60,838 bases of DNA from NCBI RefSeq assembly GCF_900100015.1, contig NZ_FNDD01000035.1, positions 1 to 60,838 of the forward strand, in the 5' to 3' direction. The notes below the pieces were generated by a model that saw nothing but the letters and a program-made list of their open reading frames with translations, was not told where the DNA came from and did no database searches. The translations under genes were made by a program, and so were the position numbers. This document shows, piece after piece, positions 43,698-52,302 of the stretch (its first letter is position 1; each line of letters begins with the position of its first letter). The stretch comes from Vibrio xiamenensis (GTDB lineage: Bacteria > Pseudomonadota > Gammaproteobacteria > Enterobacterales > Vibrionaceae).

Positions 43698-43851
43698 AAC
43701 ATCACACCTAAGTCCCGATGCTAATAGCCTAGTAGTTTATAAATTTTTGTCCATTTCTATTATTAATTCATCAACTTAATTGCACATATATCATCAATTA
43801 TTATGAGCTTATAAATGCAACTTCATGCCCATATCAATCCAATAGCGCCGC

Positions 43852-45165
43852 TTAACAATTCGCTAAACGAACTCCGATGCGCTGTTTTTGCATCACAAAA
43901 TTGGTGAGCTGCTGGCCTCGCACATCGAGGGTCTGCTGTTTCACCACCTCAAAGCCCATTCGCTCATAAAATGGGCGCGCAGTTAGACTGACATGGGAGT
44001 AATAGCGCGTAATGCCGCGCTGCTCGCCGAGCGCAAAAATATGCGACATCAGAGCACGGCCAACCCCCTTGCCTTGAAACTGATGATGGCAGAAGAAATG
44101 ATCAATCAAACCGTCTTGCTGCAAGTCGCTGTATCCTGCAATCACACCATTCACCAACGCAACAAATGGCTTTAACTCCGTAACTCGCTTTTGCCATAGA
44201 GCAAAATCAAAATCTCTCGGCGCCCAAGCCTGCACTTGCTGCGGTGAATAATCGCGGCAATTGATATTGCGAATGGTATGGAAATACACCTCCCACAATG
44301 CTTTTGCATCCGCCGGCATGAAATCGCGTATCGTAATGACCTCAGAGTTATTCTGATTTGAGTTTTGCGAATAGCGCGGCGCGGTTTCTAATTGCGTCGC
44401 CAGCTCGCTGCTTGCAAAATATTCAAGCATCGCCGCCACTTGGGCTAGGGATGAACGTTCTCCTTGGGCGATTTGAAACGCGTTTTGTAGCGCGCTCGCC
44501 TCTTGCGGGTAATACGCCACGCTAACATCAAGCATCGAATTCAAATCGCTATACCAACTGCCGTCCTTTTCAGCCACCGACAAATAAGCGCTGCGTAAAA
44601 TCTTTTTCGCCGCCATTTTGCCACTCACTGACGCATTTTGTTCCGTCAACGTCGCGAGCGTGGTTTGCATTACCTGCTTAAGATCGTAATTGAGCTCGTT
44701 ACCAATCAATTGATTAGGTGCAAGCGGCGAAAACTCAACGCTTAAATCTTGGCCCCAAACGCAGCCACAGCAGTGCGTGAGCCAAAACTGCCAACGATAT
44801 TTTTCGCGCCAGTGACGTACCTCGGCAACATAACCAGGGTCCAAGTCCACTTTACTCACCACTGGATAATCCGCCGCTAAGCCTGCAGCTATGGCCGCAA
44901 AGGCAGGTTGGTCTTCTGTGCTTGGCGCACTTAGCAGCAAAGACACATCAAGGTCGGAGTGATAAGGTCGCGCTTGGCCGCGAGCGACACTGCCGTACAG
45001 ATACACACTGTGCAAACGCGCACCAAACTGCGCAGTTAGACGTTTCAATAGCGCATCCACCAGCTCAGAAAATTCTGGCTGAATTCGCAAAGGCGCGCAG
45101 AGATTGGTAATGGCATTGGTCGCTTCAACGCCACGCAACGTTGACGGTACTTTGGTGTGGGTCAT
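43852..45165 (-). CDS. nucleotidyltransferase-GNAT fusion (aminoglycoside-modification-like)
   Basis: 437 aa. Residues 35-270 resemble the AadA/streptomycin 3''-adenylyltransferase type: YLYGSVARGQARPYHSDLDV holds the GS...DxD metal site, and a helical C-terminal part follows. Residues 280-430 are a GNAT domain (HHQFQGKGVGRALMSHIFAL, RPFYERMGFEVV). Each half resembles antibiotic-modifying enzymes, so a two-activity resistance-like protein is possible but untested. AAAGGAAA precedes the ATG. Confidence 0.84.
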   Translation of the reverse strand: MTHTKVPSTLRGVEATNAITNLCAPLRIQPEFSELVDALLKRLTAQFGARLHSVYLYGSVARGQARPYHSDLDVSLLLSAPSTEDQPAFAAIAAGLAADYPVVSKVDLDPGYVAEVRHWREKYRWQFWLTHCCGCVWGQDLSVEFSPLAPNQLIGNELNYDLKQVMQTTLATLTEQNASVSGKMAAKKILRSAYLSVAEKDGSWYSDLNSMLDVSVAYYPQEASALQNAFQIAQGERSSLAQVAAMLEYFASSELATQLETAPRYSQNSNQNNSEVITIRDFMPADAKALWEVYFHTIRNINCRDYSPQQVQAWAPRDFDFALWQKRVTELKPFVALVNGVIAGYSDLQQDGLIDHFFCHHQFQGKGVGRALMSHIFALGEQRGITRYYSHVSLTARPFYERMGFEVVKQQTLDVRGQQLTNFVMQKQRIGVRLANC

Positions 45166-45227
45166 GGTTTCCTTTGCTGAGTTTGGCCGCGATGATTAAC
45201 CGGCGGCGCACTGTATTGATGGAGAGA

Positions 45228-45635
45228 TTACTCGACAAAACCTCTAAATTTAGGGCTTTGCATTCCCGCTTTGTGCCACTCGGTTTGTTCGGCGCAGAAA
45301 ATTTGCGCCTCAGGCGTTTTGGCTGGTTCACTGTCCAAGCTGCCAGCTGGCACAATCAAGGCTTTACCACTTTTCGACACAAACGGCAGACCAGAGCCAC
45401 AATGCAGACAAAATGCTTGTGAAAACGTTCGTGTTGGATGATCGTAACGACGCACCGAACTCTCACCTTTTAACCACTGAATATTATCAATACGGGTAAA
45501 CAGATTGCTGGCATGAGCTGAGCCCGTCATCTTGCGGCACTGCTCACAGTGACACAAAAAGAAATGTATAAACTCGTCTTGAACTGAAAATTGCACTGCG
45601 CCACATACGCAGCCACCTGTGATTGTGTTATTCAT
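45228..45635 (-). CDS. GFA-family zinc protein
   Basis: 135 aa starting MNNTITGGCVCGAVQFSVQD. Zinc cysteines: CVCGA, FFLCHCEQCRKMTGSAHASN and FCLHCGSGLPF. Same family as 9726, 53289 and 56244. AAAGGGAAG lies 3 nt before the ATG. Confidence 0.9.
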   Translation of the reverse strand: MNNTITGGCVCGAVQFSVQDEFIHFFLCHCEQCRKMTGSAHASNLFTRIDNIQWLKGESSVRRYDHPTRTFSQAFCLHCGSGLPFVSKSGKALIVPAGSLDSEPAKTPEAQIFCAEQTEWHKAGMQSPKFRGFVE

Positions 45636-45675
45636 CGGCTTCCCTTTAATGTTACGGCCATCCATTTACTACCAG

Positions 45676-45858
45676 TTAGTGTTCATCGCTTACTGCAGTC
45701 CGACGTTCAAAATAACGCAAATAGGCCGCGGCGCCAATCGCTAAATAGCCGATAGTTAAGCGATTAACACTCGATTCGTTACGTAGCCAAACCTCAAGTT
45801 TGATGGTTAATCTGGCGAGGTATTTTTGCGCATAAATGCCAAAGCGCATGCTCGACAT
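45676..45858 (-). CDS. doubtful 60-aa ORF with a hydrophobic segment
   Basis: 60 codons from an ATG at 45858 that lies inside the 3' end of the CWC gene. AAGG sits 7 nt upstream. The product is basic with a hydrophobic stretch (LTIGYLAIGAAAYLRYF). It fills an otherwise empty gap and could be a coupled small membrane protein, but no family is recognised. Confidence 0.3.
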   Translation of the reverse strand: MSSMRFGIYAQKYLARLTIKLEVWLRNESSVNRLTIGYLAIGAAAYLRYFERRTAVSDEH

Positions 45859-46040
45859 ACACAAGCCTTGCGCCGTTTGTCCGCCGGAATCTGTTCCAGA
45901 AGCTCATTGCTAAAGTGGATATTCGGGTCGTTACACCAGCAGGTTTTATGAATGTCTTTAGCGCCGAGGTTAACGCACGAATTAGGTTTACCGCATAACG
46001 GGCAAATCAGCGGATCGGGCGCGAGTGAGGTAATCTTCAT
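45807..46040 (-). CDS. cysteine-rich CWC family protein
   Basis: 77 aa. CPLCGKPNSCVN, then CWCNDPNIHFSNELL and KACVCRACA, matches the cysteine-rich CWC family, a small zinc-binding protein of unknown role in proteobacteria. 39 bp downstream of the APH-like gene and probably on the same transcript. Confidence 0.82.
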   Translation of the reverse strand: MKITSLAPDPLICPLCGKPNSCVNLGAKDIHKTCWCNDPNIHFSNELLEQIPADKRRKACVCRACALAFMRKNTSPD

Positions 46041-46079
46041 AGCGGCGGTTCCTTTGGTTCGCGTTGTTGCTGGTCTAAA

Positions 46080-46856
46080 TTAAAAATGATTCTCTATTTG
46101 CTCGAGCCAAGCGGGCAAATTTTGCCGATACCAATTAAAATAGCGCTCGGCATCGGGTTTATTGCGCGCCTGTAAAATGTTGGTCACTTCCACTACCAGC
46201 CATGCTTTGGCGATGATTAGGTGACGAATAAGCGACTCGGCCTCGCCGATACCGCCGCCGCGCAAGTAGCGTTCAACAATGGTTTGATAAGCGCTGATAT
46301 CGCCAAGGTCAAATACCAACGGCGCCAGATCAATCGCCGGGCTACCATAGCCAAAGCGCTCCCAATCAAACAATACGCGCTGGCCGTTATGCCGAGCCCC
46401 CCAATTACCATGATTGCTATCGCCTGAAATCAGAGTATCGGATTCAAACAGTTCAGCGCTGATTTGCTGGATCGCCCGCAGACTTTGCTGGCTGCGCTTT
46501 GGAAGTTGCAGAGTTTGTAACGCGCGTTCGCTCGCTTCTCTTGGCCATTGATGGGCTTTAAGTTCAAATTGCGGTTGATAGTCACTGCGATGAATGGTCG
46601 CAAGCTGCTCAAACGTGTTGATGCAGGTGTTCACTTGTTCGAGTGTCAACCGCTCGGGAAGGTATTCAATCAGTAGATCACGCCCTTGCACAGCGATCAG
46701 ATGGGGAGTATTGACCCCCGACAGCGCCTTTGCGCCTTGCTGATAAAAGCCAATTTCAGTGCGCGAAGCGAGGATTTTACGCACGCAGCGAATCCCTTCA
46801 AATTCGGTAATAATGACACCGGCGGCGCCCATTTGAGCCAAATCTTTTTGCTCCAT
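46080..46856 (-). CDS. APH-family phosphotransferase (aminoglycoside/choline-kinase-like)
   Basis: 258 aa. The Brenner-type catalytic loop reads LISGDSNHGNWGARHNGQRV with Asp and Asn in place, and VLFDWERFGYGSPAIDLAPL gives the metal-binding Asp. The N-lobe is shorter than in classic APH enzymes. It may phosphorylate a hydroxyl on a small molecule. The start MEQKDLAQMG overlaps or abuts the TPR stop codon, so translation is coupled. Confidence 0.86.
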   Translation of the reverse strand: MEQKDLAQMGAAGVIITEFEGIRCVRKILASRTEIGFYQQGAKALSGVNTPHLIAVQGRDLLIEYLPERLTLEQVNTCINTFEQLATIHRSDYQPQFELKAHQWPREASERALQTLQLPKRSQQSLRAIQQISAELFESDTLISGDSNHGNWGARHNGQRVLFDWERFGYGSPAIDLAPLVFDLGDISAYQTIVERYLRGGGIGEAESLIRHLIIAKAWLVVEVTNILQARNKPDAERYFNWYRQNLPAWLEQIENHF

Positions 46857-46861
46857 ATGCA

Positions 46862-47380
46862 CTACCAAGTTCTATCGAGATCAGCGGCGTAGAGCCGAAT
46901 CGCGCGTTGATAATCTTGAATGGCCGCGTTATCTGTGGTGCTGACCAGCAATTCGAGCAACAAAGCCAGCGCAGATTTACTGTCACCCAAGTTATACAAA
47001 CACATAGCGTAAAACGGTTTGACTTCAAGGTGCTCAGGGAACTCTTGCAGCGTCAGTTCAAAGTAGTGTCGAGCCTGTTGATAATCGCCCAAACTGCGCA
47101 GCGTTGAAGCAAGGCCAAACAGCGCATCAAAGCGATCGCTTGGCAATAACGGCCCTTCAAGCGCAGCTTGATAGTGTTGCACCGCTTGCTGCTCTTGGCT
47201 TTGCTGGTCATGGTTCCAAGCAATATGGAGGCTTGCCTGTGCTCGATAGGCATCATGAGCTAACAAAGGCTCTAACAGGGCAATGGATGCGATATGATTG
47301 CCCGATTTTCTCAGTGCCACTGCGTTATCAATCAGCGCGGCAACTTGAGATTGCGTTGGGATAAGGTGAGAGTGTGACAT
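46862..47380 (-). CDS. TPR-repeat protein
   Basis: 172 aa with about three tetratricopeptide repeats: SIALLEPLLAHDAYRAQASL, RFDALFGLASTLRSLGDYQQ, and AMCLYNLGDSKSALALL. Helical scaffold for protein contacts. Its stop abuts the APH-like gene and its start lies 4-7 bp after a GNAT gene, so the three form an operon. Confidence 0.85.
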   Translation of the reverse strand: MSHSHLIPTQSQVAALIDNAVALRKSGNHIASIALLEPLLAHDAYRAQASLHIAWNHDQQSQEQQAVQHYQAALEGPLLPSDRFDALFGLASTLRSLGDYQQARHYFELTLQEFPEHLEVKPFYAMCLYNLGDSKSALALLLELLVSTTDNAAIQDYQRAIRLYAADLDRTW

Positions 47381-47386
47381 CAAAAC

Positions 47387-47929
47387 TTACTCCGTGACCA
47401 ATAACTGGGTTTTGGCATAGATCACCGTGGCATCGAGTTCGCCAGATGGCAAGCGGCGCGCGTTATGCAGCGTGCCTTCAAGCTGATAACCACTGCGCTC
47501 TGCTACCGCGCGGCTTTTGCTGTTGGTGGCAGCCGCGCGAATTTCGACTCGCTTAGCGCCAAGTTCAACAAAAGCGTGATGCTCAAGTGCTGTTAGCGCT
47601 TCCGATATGTAACCGTGACCAACATAATCACTGTGCAGCCAATAGCCGATTTCAAACGCGGGGACTTGCTTATCGCCCACCATCAGCGCGATGGCACCAA
47701 TGACTTGCTCTGAGCTTTTCTCAACTAAGATAAAACGCAGTTCGCCTTCACCACATTGATGATTCGCCACCATTTGCTTGGTATCGGCAATCGAGAGTTG
47801 TTCGTCCAATGCAGCAGAAACCCAAGGCACAAATTCTCTCAGCGCCGCCTGACTTTGCTCAACAGCAACTTTAACCGCCAGCCGAATATCCATACTCGGT
47901 AGCACCAACTTAAGCCGTGCAGTTTCCAT
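47387..47929 (-). CDS. GNAT N-acetyltransferase, RimJ/RimL-like
   Basis: 180 aa. METARLKLVLPSMDIRLAVK start, LHSDYVGHGYISEALTALE CoA site and ATNSKSRAVAERSGYQLEG end motif. AAGGAG lies 8 nt before the ATG at 47929. Member of a transcript that also includes the CPT-like kinase upstream. Confidence 0.89.
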   Translation of the reverse strand: METARLKLVLPSMDIRLAVKVAVEQSQAALREFVPWVSAALDEQLSIADTKQMVANHQCGEGELRFILVEKSSEQVIGAIALMVGDKQVPAFEIGYWLHSDYVGHGYISEALTALEHHAFVELGAKRVEIRAAATNSKSRAVAERSGYQLEGTLHNARRLPSGELDATVIYAKTQLLVTE

Positions 47930-47958
47930 GACCATCACTCCTTAGTCATCATTGGTCT

Positions 47959-48537
47959 TTAAAGACGCGTTAACCCATTGACATAGGTAACAATCTGCTG
48001 CGCACAATCTTGGGCCGACGCGGCGCTGGTGGACACCGTCACATCGTATTGCACGCCATGATGCACGCGCTGCGCTTGTTCTCGAGCAGAGCCGACACTG
48101 CGATCACCGCGCTCGATTTCACGCCGCTCAAGTTCATCGAGATCACAAAATACACCCACATATACGCAGCGACAGCCATCCAGTGCTGCGCGCCAGCTCG
48201 ACTGCTCTTCGCCGCCATTCATCACGTCATCAACAATCACCTTTAGACCGTTGGCGACCAGATGTTTTACCGTCGAATGATAGGCGCGATTGACTTGCAG
48301 GCCATACTCACCACTTTGTATTCTTAAACTCGATTTACCATCAACTTGAGTGGTTTGCCAATAAAAACCGCTGTTTTTGTTATCAGGCGCAGAGAGTGAA
48401 TTGGTTTGCTCAGGCATCATGGCGATAAACGTATCGATACCAAGATGCAGATAAGGCGATGGTAAAAGCGCTTGTAACTGTTTGGCAATTGAGCTTTTAC
48501 CCGAGCTACTCGCGCCATTTAAAATAATCACATCCAT
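47959..48537 (-). CDS. chloramphenicol-phosphotransferase-like kinase (CPT family)
   Basis: 192 aa. P-loop NGASSSGKSSIAKQLQ, then HLGIDTFIAMMP, and VIVDDVMNGGEE and VFCDLDELERREIERGDR match the CPT-like family from Streptomyces chloramphenicol phosphotransferase. It would transfer phosphate from ATP to a hydroxyl group. Relatives in Gram-negatives have unknown substrates. 3 bp from the next GNAT gene. Confidence 0.87.
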   Translation of the reverse strand: MDVIILNGASSSGKSSIAKQLQALLPSPYLHLGIDTFIAMMPEQTNSLSAPDNKNSGFYWQTTQVDGKSSLRIQSGEYGLQVNRAYHSTVKHLVANGLKVIVDDVMNGGEEQSSWRAALDGCRCVYVGVFCDLDELERREIERGDRSVGSAREQAQRVHHGVQYDVTVSTSAASAQDCAQQIVTYVNGLTRL

Positions 48538-48540
48538 GCC

Positions 48541-49191
48541 CTAACCCTTCGATTTCTGGCGTTCAATGTAGTTTGACGAATCCGCGTTTGCTGGCATCAA
48601 CATTTGATACTGAGCATGAGATAACGTCCAGATTTGGTCGGGATAATCGTAGCCATCGGGTTGTATTTCTCGGCTAACGCTCATGCCAAGGCGCTTGGCA
48701 AGTGCTTGAGAACGTCGATTGTGTGGGTCTATTTGCGCGCTAATCTCGGCGAAACCAAGTTCTCGAAAGCCATATTCAAGCAGTAAACTCACCGCTTCGA
48801 ACGCCAAACCTTGGCGCCAAAATTGCGGCAACAGTCGATAGCCCAGCTCCGGCTGCTGGGTATAGCTCGAGCGCTGCAAACTGCAATAGCCCGCGACGAT
48901 GCTAGTGTTGGGGTCAATTTTGGGGAACGAGCGCTGGCCTATCACTGAGGGACATATGAATGCGTTATTGGCATGGCGTTCAAGCGTAATGGTATAGCGC
49001 TCAAGCGTAATGGCATAAAAACCAAACCCGTCTTGGCGCTGATATTGCGTTTTAACAGATTCAATCCAATCTGCGACTTGTGGCTTTGATAATCGTCCTT
49101 CACTGTAAGCCATCACTTGTGGATCAGAAAATAAGCATGCAAAAACGTCTAGGTCTTGCTCGGAGATGGGTCTTAGCGTCACTCGGCTCAT
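48541..49191 (-). CDS. GNAT N-acetyltransferase with a tandem 21-bp repeat
   Basis: 216 aa, RimJ/RimL-like (LLPQFWRQGLAFEAVSLLLE, AQIDPHNRRSQALAKRLGMS). A 21-bp duplication at 48970-49011 encodes AITLERY-TITLERH, and a further insert (NNAFICPSVIGQRSFPKIDP) follows in front of strand 4. The gene is therefore about 40 residues longer than usual. Start at 49191 (MSRVTLRP). Confidence 0.85.
   Translation of the reverse strand: MSRVTLRPISEQDLDVFACLFSDPQVMAYSEGRLSKPQVADWIESVKTQYQRQDGFGFYAITLERYTITLERHANNAFICPSVIGQRSFPKIDPNTSIVAGYCSLQRSSYTQQPELGYRLLPQFWRQGLAFEAVSLLLEYGFRELGFAEISAQIDPHNRRSQALAKRLGMSVSREIQPDGYDYPDQIWTLSHAQYQMLMPANADSSNYIERQKSKG
48970..49011 (+). repeat. two tandem 21-bp units inside a GNAT gene
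   Basis: Units 48970-48990 and 48991-49011 share 18 or so positions and keep the frame, coding for the repeated ITLER segment. Confidence 0.75.
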
Positions 49192-49602
49192 TGCCTTCAC
49201 CTCAACATGCGGCTTAATAAGGCGTTATTTATCATATCTGCTGTATACAAAGCAGACGCGGGCGCTGTTAAAGTCACTGGAAAATCGTGTAGGTAAGCGC
49301 GATAACAACCATCCATGTTGTGACTCACTACCATCTCCTATTTACTCCAACCTCTTGATTTTAAAGTAAACCGTATTGAATGCAAACATCTTGTTCACAA
49401 AAGAATTTTTTCACTTTACCACTTTATGGCAATAGACGGCTAATACTAAATATCTACACTGATGGGCTTTAACGGATTTGAAAATAACATGGCAAAAAAG
49501 CCGGATCGAATCACTGCCATGAGGCGCACCAACGTAAAACGTGGCTTAGTGAGAAACCAACGCCTTAAACCTCAATAACGATAAGTTACGATTCAAGATA
49601 AG
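49192..49602. other. intergenic region with a doubtful basic mini-ORF
   Basis: 411 bp. It holds an imperfect palindrome around TCTGCTGTATACAAAGCAGA (near 49238-49257). A plus-strand ATG-TAA frame at 49490-49579 encodes 29 residues. No terminator is clear. The AT-rich part 49340-49480 may hold promoters. Confidence 0.45.
49490..49579 (+). CDS. possible 29-aa basic peptide
   Basis: ATG at 49490 to TAA at 49577-49579. The product (MAKKPDRITAMRRTNVKRGL...) is very rich in Lys and Arg and resembles small ribosome-associated peptides only in charge. No good Shine-Dalgarno is visible. Might be a real small protein or chance. Confidence 0.28.
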
Positions 49603-49920
49603 TTAGAGATCTGATGACGTCTCTTTACGGCGCCGAGCGCGAACTTGCGTCGAGCACCAAACGGATGTCGAAGTATGATGACCAAGATCATCTTGGATGC
49701 GGATTCCACTTTCGATTTCCATAATGCCGAGCTGATTTTCGTTACGTTTTAGCAATTGCCCAAATTGGGCGTTAAATGAGTAACACGCCGGAGTGTTACG
49801 GTTTGAATAGAATCCGCCGCTATAAGCACGAATGATGTCGGCGGTTTTAAACTCGCCACCACAATAACCATCAATGATCTGTTGTAGGCGCTGTAGATCA
49901 ACACGAATAAAATCCTGCAT
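49603..49920 (-). CDS. unknown 105-aa protein
   Basis: 105 aa, soluble. GEFKTADIIRAYSGGFYSNR, then a Cys/Tyr pair and LGIMEIESGIRIQDDLGHHT. The basic end RARRRKE suggests nucleic-acid contact, but this is speculation. A strong GGGAGG precedes the ATG by 4 nt, which supports real expression. Family not recognised. Confidence 0.6.
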   Translation of the reverse strand: MQDFIRVDLQRLQQIIDGYCGGEFKTADIIRAYSGGFYSNRNTPACYSFNAQFGQLLKRNENQLGIMEIESGIRIQDDLGHHTSTSVWCSTQVRARRRKETSSDL

Positions 49921-50024
49921 TTAACCTCCCAATAGCATCATTGAAATATTGGCATAGTTAACTTCGCAGGCTATCAGCACATCTCATGATATGACGTCAG
50001 AAAACGCCGATATCGCGAACGAGA

Positions 50025-50288
50025 TCAGCGAGTTATCTTGACGTTATTACGTAAGTAAGTCGGCACCGACAGCTTATCATCCAGGCTTTCAAATTGACTG
50101 TCTGATACCGGCTTCACAATGGCATTTAACTCGCTACTGCTAACGCCAAATAGCGTCGCTGCCGTCACCAAACCATGAATAAACTGCTGATGTTCACGCC
50201 TTTGCGCCAAATCGCGTTTGGGAATTAACGTGTGTTCAAGCTGAACCTTTTTCAAATACGCCAAAAACACTTGTTTTTCAGCTTCCAT
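50025..50288 (-). CDS. unknown helical 87-aa protein
   Basis: 87 aa, mainly helical and charged: MEAEKQVFLAYLKKVQLEHT then LVTAATLFGVSSSELNAIV. AAGGAAAA lies upstream of the ATG at 50288. Starts 34 bp after the stop of the nucleotidyltransferase gene. Family not recognised. Confidence 0.55.
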   Translation of the reverse strand: MEAEKQVFLAYLKKVQLEHTLIPKRDLAQRREHQQFIHGLVTAATLFGVSSSELNAIVKPVSDSQFESLDDKLSVPTYLRNNVKITR

Positions 50289-50322
50289 CTTGATTTTCCT
50301 TGTCAAAATACATCGCTGGCTG

Positions 50323-50883
50323 TCACTCCATCACCGTTAACTGCGGCCAGCGGGTTAACCAACCTTTACTGTGCAGCCGCTCGGCAAATATCGCTTTGTC
50401 ACGTTTCGGATTGGGGGTCACTTCTAAGCGAAATAATGACTCAAAACCAAACGCCGAAACCGCTTCTAGTTGCCCTTGTACCAGACGCACAGCGACCGCC
50501 GTTTCCTTTTCCGGCCAATAGCTCATGGCATCAATCAGATTTTGATACGCCGGATCGCCGTTGCGCTTATGCATCACGGCTTGATTACGCACTTGCCAAT
50601 TGATCTGCGGCATTTGCGTGCGCAACTGAGTTTCGTAGTGCAGGTACGCATTAACATCGCGCTCTGCACTATCAAAATAGATCACATCGACATCATTGAG
50701 TTCAGTTGCCACGCGATGATGATGTAGATGGTCCCACACCATATTGCGCACAAAGCCAGCCGCGACATAGCAATGAGGGAGAAGCAGCTTTGCGACACAA
50801 TCTAACGCCTTGAGACGGTTCGCATCGTTCGCCAAAAATTCACAAAGTTCATCGAAATGGCGGTTATGTAAATCAGCGCTCAC
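50323..50883 (-). CDS. nucleotidyltransferase-like protein (PF06042 family)
   Basis: 186 aa. VAAGFVRNMVWDHLHH, then LNDVDVIYFD, is the diagnostic pair of this family, with the Asp residues of a nucleotidyltransferase site. The real substrate is unknown. A GTG at 50883 (AAGG 9 nt upstream) overlaps the LysE gene by 11 bp, so translation is probably coupled. Confidence 0.87.
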   Translation of the reverse strand: MSADLHNRHFDELCEFLANDANRLKALDCVAKLLLPHCYVAAGFVRNMVWDHLHHHRVATELNDVDVIYFDSAERDVNAYLHYETQLRTQMPQINWQVRNQAVMHKRNGDPAYQNLIDAMSYWPEKETAVAVRLVQGQLEAVSAFGFESLFRLEVTPNPKRDKAIFAERLHSKGWLTRWPQLTVME

Positions 50884-51499
50884 TGGCGGCAACCTTAGTG
50901 GCTAAACCAATCAGTAAAAAGCCCGATCCTCCCTCAAGCGCTCGCGAATAGCGCTGCGCATTCGGACGGCTAAATAACCAATGCCCAGCAAAGGCATACA
51001 ACAAGTTACAACACGTTGCTAAGCTGCTAAACAACAGGCCCAGTGTCAACAATTGGATTGTGGTCGAATTAGCAGTAGGGTCGATAAACTGCGGTAAAAA
51101 GGAGAGGAAAAACAGCGCCACTTTAGGATTCAGCACGCTCACCACCACACCTTGAACAAACACATTGCGTGGAGTATCGCTGCTGTCTTTGACTACAAGC
51201 GACGTCTGCCCTTTCCATGCTGAGCGCAAGGCTTGAACGCCTAAATAGATTAAATACGCTGCGCCTAGCCACTTCACTACGCTAAACGCCAACGCAGAGC
51301 TTAGTATCAGGGCAGAAAGACCTACACTCGCTGCCAAAGTATGCACACCATATCCGACACCCAGCCCCACTGCCGCTTTAAGGCCAGTGGCCATTTTGCC
51401 CTTCATGGTGTTTGAAACAATGTAAATCACATCGGGACCAGGGATCAGATTGATCGCCAGACAAGCCAGCGCAAACAGTAACAGTGTGTGTCCATCCAT
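50873..51499 (-). CDS. LysE/RhtB-family amino-acid exporter
   Basis: 208 aa, six helices. LAINLIPGPDVIYIVSNTMK and GVVVSVLNPKVALFFLSFLP are family signatures. It is the second intact LysE paralog in the window, and not a close copy of 36805-37434. AAGGAG lies upstream of the ATG. Confidence 0.93.
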   Translation of the reverse strand: MDGHTLLLFALACLAINLIPGPDVIYIVSNTMKGKMATGLKAAVGLGVGYGVHTLAASVGLSALILSSALAFSVVKWLGAAYLIYLGVQALRSAWKGQTSLVVKDSSDTPRNVFVQGVVVSVLNPKVALFFLSFLPQFIDPTANSTTIQLLTLGLLFSSLATCCNLLYAFAGHWLFSRPNAQRYSRALEGGSGFLLIGLATKVAASER

Positions 51500-51552
51500 A
51501 TTCTCTCTCCTTAAATTAAGCTCAATTCATCACCTACTTTGGCGCTGAGTAA

Positions 51553-52239
51553 TTAAAGTAACCATTTAAATGATTGGGCTAAAAACTGCGTGGCGTTATC
51601 TCTGACAATAACGCCATGTGCCATCACCAAGCACTTGGGTTGCCACACCAACAATTTGGCGAGGTGCGAACGTGCCTGCGCTTTACCAAACATAAAGCTG
51701 AGCCGCCAATCCAATGGGGTTTTGCCTCTGGGCGCAAGAATACCGGCACCTTTCGCCACCCATCTCTGCCAAACATTAAACTCTTGCCCGGAAAAGTTTT
51801 CAACCAGATCGGTCACCAGTAAGGTGGCGGAACACTTGTGGAAAAATACACATTCCTGCATAACAGGGGAACCGGTAAAGACCAGTTGGTCGATGTCATC
51901 TTGCCAAGGCCATTTCGCACTGGTATTTAGTGAACGCGTAAAGGCGATATCACTGCGCTTTTTAATTACCTCGTCGGTACCAAACACTTCAGCGATCGGA
52001 AACGCATCAATCCACTCAGGTAAAAACAGATGGTGAAGAGAATTGGGCGCAATAAGGTAAGCGACTGTGCCCAAGTCTTCTATTTGCTGTTTAAGATGTG
52101 GGGTCAATGCAATTGGGCTATGCACCCAAAGCTTATGTCCAGGCAGACGAATCACCGTCATGCGTGTGGAATAAGGCATCCCAAGAAAAGGCACCGCTTT
52201 GCCATCAAATATCCAGATCTCATCGGCCAACTTTTCCAT
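51553..52239 (-). CDS. DUF4336 protein (metallo-beta-lactamase-like fold)
   Basis: 228 aa starting MEKLADEIWIFDGKAVPFLG. APNSLHHLFLPEWIDAFP, then a late LVMAHG, matches DUF4336, which has a metallo-beta-lactamase-like fold but partly changed metal ligands. Function unknown. AAGGTG lies upstream of the ATG at 52239. Confidence 0.82.
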   Translation of the reverse strand: MEKLADEIWIFDGKAVPFLGMPYSTRMTVIRLPGHKLWVHSPIALTPHLKQQIEDLGTVAYLIAPNSLHHLFLPEWIDAFPIAEVFGTDEVIKKRSDIAFTRSLNTSAKWPWQDDIDQLVFTGSPVMQECVFFHKCSATLLVTDLVENFSGQEFNVWQRWVAKGAGILAPRGKTPLDWRLSFMFGKAQARSHLAKLLVWQPKCLVMAHGVIVRDNATQFLAQSFKWLL

Positions 52240-52302
52240 ACGCATCACCTTATTTGTACTGCAGGATTGAAAGCAGCGGCCTACTGGTATTTATATCACT
52301 CG

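Noticed and set aside
49196..49370. attC-like GCGGCTTAATAAGGCGTTAT before the GNAT at 48541
   Set aside because: Only one half resembles a core site; there is no opposite half at the right distance and the direction is wrong for the array.
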